Source: Alcanivoracaceae bacterium (GTDB lineage: Bacteria > Pseudomonadota > Gammaproteobacteria > Pseudomonadales > Alcanivoracaceae). From it: 64,000 nucleotides of DNA. Shown here piece after piece: positions 57,241 through 64,000 of this stretch (its first letter is position 1; each line of letters starts with the position of its first letter). The stretch spans positions 248,001 to 312,000 of the forward strand of contig JARGPN010000009.1 of the NCBI GenBank assembly GCA_029213045.1. The letters are read 5' to 3'. The notes beneath the pieces are model-generated. The model worked only from the letters and a program-made list of their open reading frames with translations, was not told where the DNA came from and did no database searches. The position numbers were made by a program, and so were the translations under genes.

Positions 57241-59682
57241 ATGCAAAAAAGCTGGTTTAAACGCATATCCTCGGTGATGGAGTGGAGCTTTGTAGTCCGC
57301 AGCGGCTTTCCGCTAGTGGGCCTCATCTTCCTTTGGTCCTTCCATACTGCTTGGGCTGCGATCGTGCTGTTCTCAATAGATGGTGGCGACACCGTCTATT
57401 ATCTTCCCAACTATTTCTGGATGTTAAAGACCATTCTTTTCATCATCGCAGGGGCGGCACTCCTGCTCGCGTATGGTTACCGCTTGAGCCAACAACAACG
57501 CGAACCGATGTGGTACCAATATGTCTGCGCCACCTATTTTTCACTCGGTTTAGTCTGGGGCGGCTATATTACCGGCTCTCTAAGTATCGCCAGTGGTGTG
57601 GTGCTAATGGGAGCCCCCTTGTTTGGATTCCTAATTCTTGAACGCCGCGTAGTGCTTTTTGCATTTGTCTGCGCGTTCGTTGCACTATTAATTCTTAATT
57701 ACGCAAGTGCCTATCACATTATTCCTTATGCGCCCTTCACGCAGCCCCCTTCCGATCAGGCGAGCGCGCCCCTTTGGGCGTTATGCCAAATAATGATGGC
57801 TGCACCACACTATGTCGTCGACGTGACACTCTGCTCACTCGTATTGATTCAATGGCTTCGCCGAGAAACAGCGGTAATGAAGTTAAGCCAAACGGATCCA
57901 TTAACGGGCACAAAAAATCGACGTAGCATGCTCACCCAGCTACGCCGAGAAATTTCCCGCGCGCAGCGCCAGAACACAGCGCTGTCCTTGGTGATACTTG
58001 ATTTAGACCATTTTAAAAGCATTAACGATACGTTTGGCCACCCTGTCGGAGACGACGCGCTGCGCAAAGCATCCCAAGCCATCGGTGATGAAATCCGCGC
58101 GGGCGATAGCTTGGGTCGCATTGGCGGAGAGGAGTTTATGCTTCTCTTACCGCGCACCACGCCCGAAGAAGCGGCCATTTTGGCGGAGCGGTGCCGACAG
58201 AGATTAACCAGCATTGCTATTGATGCACCCACCAACAAAAAATCCAGCGATGCGCCTGCAAGCGTTCACCTGAGTGGCAGCTTCGGCGTTTCCTGGATTA
58301 ACCAGGGCGAGCCAAGCGATGACAAAGATATGGTAGCTACTGCCGATGAAGCGCTATATCGCGCCAAGCGCAATGGTAGAAACTGCGTAGTATTTGCCAA
58401 ACAATCGTGCCGTGTCGAAAACGCCTGCCCCACATACAGTGTTGCACCGACAAGAAATACTCCAAGGCGCAGGCTAAATTGGCAAAGCATGAATTATGAA
58501 ACCATTGTGCGCGGCGTTCTTAGCGCCGCTATTAAATGGTCGCCCGTCAATAAAGCGCGAGCAATCCTTAGCTTGGGACTCTTCGTCGCCAGCAACTTTT
58601 ACCTTTGGCTATTTTCTTCCGTACTACTAATGGAACCGAACACACATTTAAACCTAGAGGTTGCGCTTTACTTACTGAATATCGCGCCGATCGCATTAGC
58701 CCTTCCAGCTCTTACAATTTTCGCGGGAAAATATACTAATCGATACCGGCCAGCCTCAGCGGCGTATCAGGTTTTTGCAATTCAAATGTTCGCCATGAAT
58801 TTAATTTTCATCGGTTATTATATCGGCATTGCGAACATCACCGCCGGCGTCATGCTAGTCTGCATCCCCATCGTTGGCTTTATGATTTTTGAACGCGCTT
58901 ACGTTATTCAAGTGATGATCACTTCAGTCCTCGCCGTTATTGCCCTGCTCTTCGCCAGTGCCTACAACGTATTGCCGTACGCGCCATTGATTTCCATTAA
59001 TAGATCAGAATGGCAGCTCAGCTCTCCTTATTGGGTTACCACCAACTACCTCGCGTCCATTTATATTATCGTCGCTGTGTTGGTTTTGGTGGATCATATT
59101 CTCGGTCGCTGGCGCGAACGTGAAGAAGAAATTCGTATCCTCAGCATTACCGACGCACTCACCGGCGTGAATAACCGTCACAGCATTATTGAGCATTTAC
59201 AAAGCAACATCGAAACAGCCACGCGACATGAATCACCTATCGCCGTCGTCATGCTTGATCTGGACAGGTTCAAAAATATCAATGATCGCTGGGGACACCC
59301 GATTGGCGACGAAACGCTAAAACTAACCTGCAAGGCGCTGACAGTGTGCCTACGGGAAGGCGATATCATAGGACGTTTTGGAGGAGAAGAATTTTTATTG
59401 GTATTGCCTAATACAACGCTTGATGGCGCCGCGCAACTGGCAGAGCGCTGCCGAAAAAAAATCCAAGCGATCACACTCTGCTCTCCATCCGGTGAACGGA
59501 TACAGATTACAGCGAGCTTGGGTATTTCGTCATCCGAATGCACAAACTCTTATTCAAGCGATGCTCTTATCAAACTAGCCGATGACGCGCTTTACGCAGC
59601 AAAAAATTCGGGAAGAAACCGTGTTGAGTTAGCGCAGCCTCTCAACAAAAATCGCAACACTCCGGCGTCACAGCTGTGCTGA
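57241..59682 (+). CDS. Double diguanylate cyclase 3
   Basis: 813 aa. Membrane module (about 20-205), GGDEF (218-385), linker (385-425) ending in WSPVNKARA, membrane module (440-620), GGDEF (635-805). Active sites GGEEF at 295-299 (in GRIGGEEF) and 714-718; I-sites RAGD (286-289) and REGD (705-708). An inner ATG (57277, MEWSFVVRS) parallels that in cyclase 2. The 182-base gap before it holds a 38-codon open frame (57081-57197) of unclear meaning. No EAL or HD-GYP gene is near. Confidence 0.9.
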   Translation: MQKSWFKRISSVMEWSFVVRSGFPLVGLIFLWSFHTAWAAIVLFSIDGGDTVYYLPNYFWMLKTILFIIAGAALLLAYGYRLSQQQREPMWYQYVCATYFSLGLVWGGYITGSLSIASGVVLMGAPLFGFLILERRVVLFAFVCAFVALLILNYASAYHIIPYAPFTQPPSDQASAPLWALCQIMMAAPHYVVDVTLCSLVLIQWLRRETAVMKLSQTDPLTGTKNRRSMLTQLRREISRAQRQNTALSLVILDLDHFKSINDTFGHPVGDDALRKASQAIGDEIRAGDSLGRIGGEEFMLLLPRTTPEEAAILAERCRQRLTSIAIDAPTNKKSSDAPASVHLSGSFGVSWINQGEPSDDKDMVATADEALYRAKRNGRNCVVFAKQSCRVENACPTYSVAPTRNTPRRRLNWQSMNYETIVRGVLSAAIKWSPVNKARAILSLGLFVASNFYLWLFSSVLLMEPNTHLNLEVALYLLNIAPIALALPALTIFAGKYTNRYRPASAAYQVFAIQMFAMNLIFIGYYIGIANITAGVMLVCIPIVGFMIFERAYVIQVMITSVLAVIALLFASAYNVLPYAPLISINRSEWQLSSPYWVTTNYLASIYIIVAVLVLVDHILGRWREREEEIRILSITDALTGVNNRHSIIEHLQSNIETATRHESPIAVVMLDLDRFKNINDRWGHPIGDETLKLTCKALTVCLREGDIIGRFGGEEFLLVLPNTTLDGAAQLAERCRKKIQAITLCSPSGERIQITASLGISSSECTNSYSSDALIKLADDALYAAKNSGRNRVELAQPLNKNRNTPASQLC

Positions 59683-59823
59683 AGATTTAGACTAGGTGCG
59701 AAATCGCCATGCAAACGGCATCGAAAAAAGCACTCCACCTGATACTGTCTTTTTATATACATCTCCAGCAGAGAGAAGTGCACAAAAAATTTCAATCTAA
59801 AAGATCACTCATCTAATTTCCAT

Positions 59824-60492
59824 TCAATGGCGTTGTATCTCAAATTTCACACCAATACGACGCGCTTCCTCAGCTAACCGTTTCTGCCGTATTTTTGGAT
59901 CAGGCTCCAAATCCGATAACAGAGTTAATTGAATTCTCTGCGCTTGTGATTTATCCATATCTTGCGCCGAGAGCCTTGCAGGCAAACTATTCAGCAAGTG
60001 CTCCGCAATTTCATTACGCTTTGATTTCTCACTGCCTGTGCTACCGCTCAGGGCCTCCCACAACTCCATTTGCTTAATGAAACGAAAATTATTGACCAAT
60101 CGCGTTAACTCTTTCTCTGGATTCGGGCTTCTATCTGCCACGCCGTTTACAACATACCACTCAACAGGCGAGATAAAATCTGGGCGCTCAGAGACCACCC
60201 CCACATATTCTGGCTGATCAATATTCTTTCCGGCCATCTCCGCAGCATGTAGCTGCATGGCAGTTACCGTATCTTCGTCAAGCGTTTTCAAATCTTCCAA
60301 GGTTAGCTCTGACTCCGCATGACGCTCTGAAACTCGGTCACCGGAGGTGTCGAAGGAAGAAAATCTCGAAGCGCTTTGCTCTCCCGCCCACCAGAAAAAT
60401 GTCGAAAATAGTGCAGCGACAATACATATTGAGGTAATGATAAAATTCTTATTCATAATGTTTTTATATTGTGCCGTATAAGTTTCGGACAT
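59824..60492 (-). CDS. Membrane-anchored protein beside the secretory lipase
   Basis: 222 aa from ATG 60492, chosen because AGGAAGG lies four bases upstream; the codons above it are Gly/Lys-rich and atypical. One N-terminal membrane helix (about 13-33, FIITSICIVAALFSTFFWW) and a helical, charged periplasmic part (60-222: LEDLKTLDEDTVTAMQLH, EKELTRLVNNFRFIKQMELW). No family recognised. Position downstream of the lipase gene on the same strand, 153 bases away, suggests a chaperone or accessory role like that of other lipase helper proteins, but the Lif motif is absent. Confidence 0.6.
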   Translation of the reverse strand: MSETYTAQYKNIMNKNFIITSICIVAALFSTFFWWAGEQSASRFSSFDTSGDRVSERHAESELTLEDLKTLDEDTVTAMQLHAAEMAGKNIDQPEYVGVVSERPDFISPVEWYVVNGVADRSPNPEKELTRLVNNFRFIKQMELWEALSGSTGSEKSKRNEIAEHLLNSLPARLSAQDMDKSQAQRIQLTLLSDLEPDPKIRQKRLAEEARRIGVKFEIQRH

Positions 60493-60645
60493 CTTACCTT
60501 CCTCATCTGCTACTTGATTAGGCTTACCTTCGCCGCCGCCTTTTCTCATGGATATTGCGACGACGAAGGAATCAAGTTTAGTAATTCCACTTTGTTATTT
60601 TTATTCGTGTACCAATCGCATTAAATACTATCAACAATCAACGTA

Positions 60646-62451
60646 TTACCACGCTTTTGGCGCTGGCGGCGCAATGTTAAAGCTATACTTTTGCCCAGGT
60701 CCGGACATCAGCAAGGTAAACATACCGTTAAACAAGCCACAGCTTTTCATGCTTGGGAAAGTAGTTTCACCACCAAAGGTGAAATTGCCGTTACCCAACG
60801 ACGAAATAGGACCGTCAAAGTTAACGGGAAATTCAACAGCCGTTTCGGTTTTGCAACCAAATGGAATTTGCAACCAACCAAAACCGGCAGATTTGATAGT
60901 AATGTCGGCCAGCGCATCGCCATGTACGCTTAGTTGACCGTTATTATCCAGACTAGCAGAACCCGTGGTGCGACCTACAGGAACGACTGAAAGCTTCACA
61001 TCCAATGGCAACAAGATGTTTAACTTGGCCAAAAACTCTGGAACAGCCAATGTGCCATCAAGGGTTCCAGCCGTCATGTCTGTGTCTGCCGTAAACGCAG
61101 AACCTTCAGGCAGCACAACATCTTGTCCCAGCGTTTTCAGCTTAATCGTTGCATCCAATGGCCATTCGTCTAACGACACAACAAAGTTCCCACCACCAGG
61201 ATTAGCCGTAGAGCTCGGCTTTTTATTAAAGGTTAGGCAAGTGCCTGCGGTATTTTTATTCGCAAAACGATCACCTAGCCAAGACAGCACATAAGGTGCC
61301 GCTTGGAATTGCGTCACGATATGCTCACTAGGGTAAGTTGCAAAAGTCGCGTTGGTAAACTTACGGCAGTACTTCCCTTTCAAATCGGTGTGCTGATCAA
61401 GAGGAATAAACTCATCCGCCTGACCGTGATACATGTAGATCGGCACCGATACTTTTTTGTTGCCCAGTTGCTGAGCACTCAAGGTATCGCTAACCGAACT
61501 TATTTGAAGAAGCTGTTGCAACGACTTATTGCCAACAGTGTATTTAGAAATACTGGTGTTCATGTATGGGAACAACGCGTCGAAAACACAATCATTGGCG
61601 ACGACCTGATCAATAGTCGCTTTACCTAAATTGTTAGCTAGGTCATCCACTGGAATGCCCTGTGGATATTGTTCACCTAAACCTACAACAGCTTGCAGCA
61701 AGAAAGATGATCCAGCGCTGCCGTCTAAGTAGTACGCGGTTTCAACGAAGTCTGCTGGCGTGCCGCCCGCAGCGATACCAACAACATTTAAGTTCGATGA
61801 ATATGAGCCAAGCATTTCGCCCGCCCATGCTGCAGTTTGACCGCCCTGCGAATAGCCCCACACCGCTGTCGGTGCATTCGTGCTAATACCCGCACTAGGA
61901 ATTTGTGCCGCCGCCGCAACGATGTCCAATGCAGCATGACCTTGTGCCTTACCGGCTAAGTAAGTTGGCACCTTGCCAGTGGTATAACCTGGGTTGTCCG
62001 TCACTAACACGGTGTAGCCTGCTCGTAGTGCGGCAGCGATGTTGGCGTTTTCATAATCAGTACCCGCCGCAATTTGACGCGACGGGGCGCAATGCTGCGC
62101 CAAACCGTGAGTGCCGACCGCATAGCTAACCACTGGGCGATTACCGGCTCCCGACCAAGGTGTCGAAGGCACTAATACCGTCCCTGTTACAATGTTGCTC
62201 GCGTCCAACGCGTCTGTGGAGTGGTACATCACGTTCCACGCTTGCACCGCTGGTGCGTTCGCGCCGAGGTTTGCGGCGGCATTGCGATACCAAATCAAAT
62301 CGCCATGCGCACCGCCCGCCATCACGGGCGGTTGATAGAAAGACTCCCCCGAAGGGCCCATCACTGGTGCCGCGTGTGCAGCCATCATAGGGAATGCCAA
62401 CGACGCGGCGACTCCCCACATCATTGCTTTAGTTGGACGTAAGATTTTCAT
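60646..62451 (-). CDS. Secretory lipase (LIP family) with extra C-terminal domain
   Basis: 601 aa. Signal peptide (residues 1-27, AAHAA). Residues 50-400 are a secretory-lipase alpha/beta hydrolase: nucleophile Ser in WGYSQGGQTAAW, Asp in HGQADEFIP, His in PSEHIVTQFQ, giving a complete triad, and the lid/cap region around FVETAYYLDGSAG. Residues about 415-601 form a separate beta-rich domain (FVVSLDEWPLDATIKLKTLG, then FNGMFTLLMSGPG) that resembles repeats seen in actinobacterial exported proteins. Such a fusion is uncommon in Gammaproteobacteria. Confidence 0.82.
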   Translation of the reverse strand: MKILRPTKAMMWGVAASLAFPMMAAHAAPVMGPSGESFYQPPVMAGGAHGDLIWYRNAAANLGANAPAVQAWNVMYHSTDALDASNIVTGTVLVPSTPWSGAGNRPVVSYAVGTHGLAQHCAPSRQIAAGTDYENANIAAALRAGYTVLVTDNPGYTTGKVPTYLAGKAQGHAALDIVAAAAQIPSAGISTNAPTAVWGYSQGGQTAAWAGEMLGSYSSNLNVVGIAAGGTPADFVETAYYLDGSAGSSFLLQAVVGLGEQYPQGIPVDDLANNLGKATIDQVVANDCVFDALFPYMNTSISKYTVGNKSLQQLLQISSVSDTLSAQQLGNKKVSVPIYMYHGQADEFIPLDQHTDLKGKYCRKFTNATFATYPSEHIVTQFQAAPYVLSWLGDRFANKNTAGTCLTFNKKPSSTANPGGGNFVVSLDEWPLDATIKLKTLGQDVVLPEGSAFTADTDMTAGTLDGTLAVPEFLAKLNILLPLDVKLSVVPVGRTTGSASLDNNGQLSVHGDALADITIKSAGFGWLQIPFGCKTETAVEFPVNFDGPISSLGNGNFTFGGETTFPSMKSCGLFNGMFTLLMSGPGQKYSFNIAPPAPKAW

Positions 62452-62745
62452 TGTTTTAGCTCCGCCAAAATATTGTTGTTTTCATCAAATTGCCGGCGTG
62501 GCCGGTGTGATGTCTGAGGGAAAATAGGCGTGTGCCGGCTAAACGTCCGGAGAAAACCGGACAGTAATCGGTAAATTGTGGCCACTGGCCATTTTGGAAC
62601 GATGCTTGTCCGCAGTGGAGGCATCAAAGGATTAGGAGAAATCTTACTAAAAGTCAGCCACTTACGGCGAAAGGATGAGGCGTGCAACCAGCGCAACCTG
62701 CGTGAATGGCCAGTTAAAACCGGCCACCGCTCAACGCAGCGTCGC
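62452..62745. promoter_or_regulatory. Gap between AraC regulator end and lipase start, with palindromes
   Basis: It holds hairpin GTCCGG / CCGGAC (62545-62562, loop AGAAAA) about 100 bases upstream of the lipase ATG, and a 10-base inverted pair ACTGGCCATT (62584-62593) and AATGGCCAGT (62705-62714). These are candidate operators for the neighbouring AraC protein; the region also carries the lipase promoter, which was not pinned down. Confidence 0.4.
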
Positions 62746-63873
62746 TTAGAGGTTGTCGTTCAATGGCGTAGCGTTGCTGCCGTCGTCCGGCCCCGCGCGG
62801 CGCTCTAAAAATTCCGAGGGCGACATGCTTGTCCAGCGACGAAATGCCTTAGCAAAGGCAGAGGAATCAGCAAAACCCAACATCAACGCCACTTCAGTAA
62901 TGGATTCTCCTCCACGGGCAAAGTATTCCCGCGTGAGCTTTTCCCTAACGCGATCCAATTCTTGCTGATATGTGGTGCCATCTTCTGCCAATTTGCGCCG
63001 TAACGTTCGGCCACTCATGCCCAACTCACTGGCCGCATTTTCTAGCGACGGAAAAGCACCGTAGTAACGCACCAGCAAACGTCTTAACCGCAAAGGCAAA
63101 AACCGAATGGCTTTGGTCGGAATATTTTCAAAAAGGTTTTTTTCTGCCGACATCGCCATCAAGCGATTGGCTAACGGCAACTCATAGTCCCCCAGCTCTG
63201 GGCTTCCTCTCAAGCAAGTCTGAGGCTGATTGAACCTTACAGGACAGCGGAAATAGCGACGATAAATATGCCCCCACGCCGGTTCGGGATAGCTGAAATC
63301 TGCACTAGTGAGTTCGTATTCTCCCGCCACCAAATGCTGAAAAATATTATAGAAACTCACCATGTTCAGTTCGAGAAAGAAATGCGTGTACGGTGCCAGC
63401 GAAATAACCTCATCAATAACAAATGCCGCTTCGCTATCACCAACAAAACCAGTCATTTCCAACGGCGGGAACAGCTCCATACAAAAACGATGAATCGTAT
63501 CCAAGCATGTCTTCAAAGTAGGTTGCGTTACAGCGGCCACGCCAGCCATGCCGTGATGGGAAATGGTCATCAGGTTACCCATGGCCAACCCTAAATAAGG
63601 CATATCCAAGGCTTGAACAGCTTGATCAACGAGCGCCACCGTTTGCTTTGCACTGATAAACCTATCGGACTCGCCTGGGCGATAATCAATGCCCGCGTTG
63701 CGATAAAATTCTTCTTGATTCAGACCTATAATATTTTCAAGGATCTCGCCTGGATTATTCAGATTCATCAGGCTTTTTTTCTGCAGCCAGTCCGCTTCTA
63801 GCACCAAACTTTTACGCAAATCAAAATAGGTTTGGATATGACCGAGGGGGATGCATTCTGTGGTGATGTCCAT
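62746..63873 (-). CDS. AraC-family regulator next to the secretory lipase
   Basis: 375 aa from ATG 63873 (MDITTECIPLG); an in-frame ATG 16 codons upstream is less likely. OruR/VirS-type ligand domain (about 30-230, GLAMGNLMTISHHGMAGVAA), then the AraC DNA-binding domain (265-360) with ASELGMSGRTLRRKLAEDG and LMLGFADSSAFAKAFRRW. It reads in the same direction as the lipase and probably controls it in response to a fatty acid or related ligand. Confidence 0.88.
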   Translation of the reverse strand: MDITTECIPLGHIQTYFDLRKSLVLEADWLQKKSLMNLNNPGEILENIIGLNQEEFYRNAGIDYRPGESDRFISAKQTVALVDQAVQALDMPYLGLAMGNLMTISHHGMAGVAAVTQPTLKTCLDTIHRFCMELFPPLEMTGFVGDSEAAFVIDEVISLAPYTHFFLELNMVSFYNIFQHLVAGEYELTSADFSYPEPAWGHIYRRYFRCPVRFNQPQTCLRGSPELGDYELPLANRLMAMSAEKNLFENIPTKAIRFLPLRLRRLLVRYYGAFPSLENAASELGMSGRTLRRKLAEDGTTYQQELDRVREKLTREYFARGGESITEVALMLGFADSSAFAKAFRRWTSMSPSEFLERRAGPDDGSNATPLNDNL

Positions 63874-64000
63874 GGGCTCGCTCACGCAATGACTATTATT
63901 ATTTATATACGTACAGAACAATTCCAGAAACTAGAGCAATGTCGTAGTTAGCTCTTTTGGCCTAGCTCTTGGCACTCTATGGCAACAGTGGGTTGCGCCA

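Noticed and set aside
59824-60492. Lipase-specific foldase (Lif/LipB)
   Set aside because: Length and the characteristic RxxFDY motif of Lif proteins are missing.

Overview
The window reads as a stretch of chromosome from a free-living, lipid- and hydrocarbon-using gammaproteobacterium, probably a marine or environmental relative of Pseudomonadales/Oceanospirillales. The grounds are gene content (epmC, alaA, htpX, rhlE, pdxB, rlmM, a PA1571-type small protein, DUF6316 and DUF6868 proteins), Pseudomonas-style REP doublets, and many acyl-CoA dehydrogenases, Baeyer-Villiger-type monooxygenases, lipases and AraC regulators of the lipid-catabolism type. The assignment is inference. No phage, insertion sequence or CRISPR array is visible.

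1-10.9 kb: the end of a urea ABC transporter operon (urtC truncated by the window edge, urtD, urtE) closed by a strong terminator, then tRNA-Gly(GCC) and tRNA-Glu(TTC) on the minus strand. Housekeeping genes follow: a glutathione S-transferase, a Tag-family glycosylase, alaA, an rRNA-type methyltransferase, htpX, an ATP-NAD kinase-like protein, a PA1571-type microprotein and pdxB.

11-20.5 kb: a nine-gene operon for an envelope machine. It encodes a secreted protein, a large exported TPR protein, two TPR lipoproteins, a small exported protein, a TolQ/ExbB/MotA stator, two ExbD/TolR paralogues and a TonB-like protein with an AgmX/PglI-type C-terminus. The set resembles the core of the Myxococcus Agl-Glt machinery. 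One ExbD paralogue carries Asn where the proton-carrying Asp should be.

20.5-33.4 kb: epmC, a MATE exporter, gamma-glutamylcyclotransferase, an operon of rlmM, an AmpG-like permease, tusA and a Ca2+/Na+ antiporter, a small outer-membrane barrel, then purU coupled to an AraC regulator that diverges from an acyl-CoA dehydrogenase across a region with a nested palindrome.

33.4-48.7 kb: two lipid-catabolism clusters. One (SDR, APH-type kinase, ACAD10/11-like dehydrogenase) fits 4-hydroxy acid beta-oxidation. The other (AraC regulator, SDR, Baeyer-Villiger-type monooxygenase, patatin, PF10118-type protein) recalls the mycobacterial virS-mymA locus. They are bounded by a REP-doublet repeat family. 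Then rhlE, a START protein, a second flavin monooxygenase and ada.

48.9-64 kb: a large secreted alpha/beta hydrolase, a 1.3-kb gene-free stretch, three consecutive giant diguanylate cyclases, and a secretory lipase with a membrane-anchored neighbour and an AraC regulator. Each cyclase is a duplicated [membrane module-GGDEF] unit, giving six apparently active GGEEF domains, all with an inhibitory RxxD site. With the Glt-like operon, this cyclase array is the most unusual content of the window.
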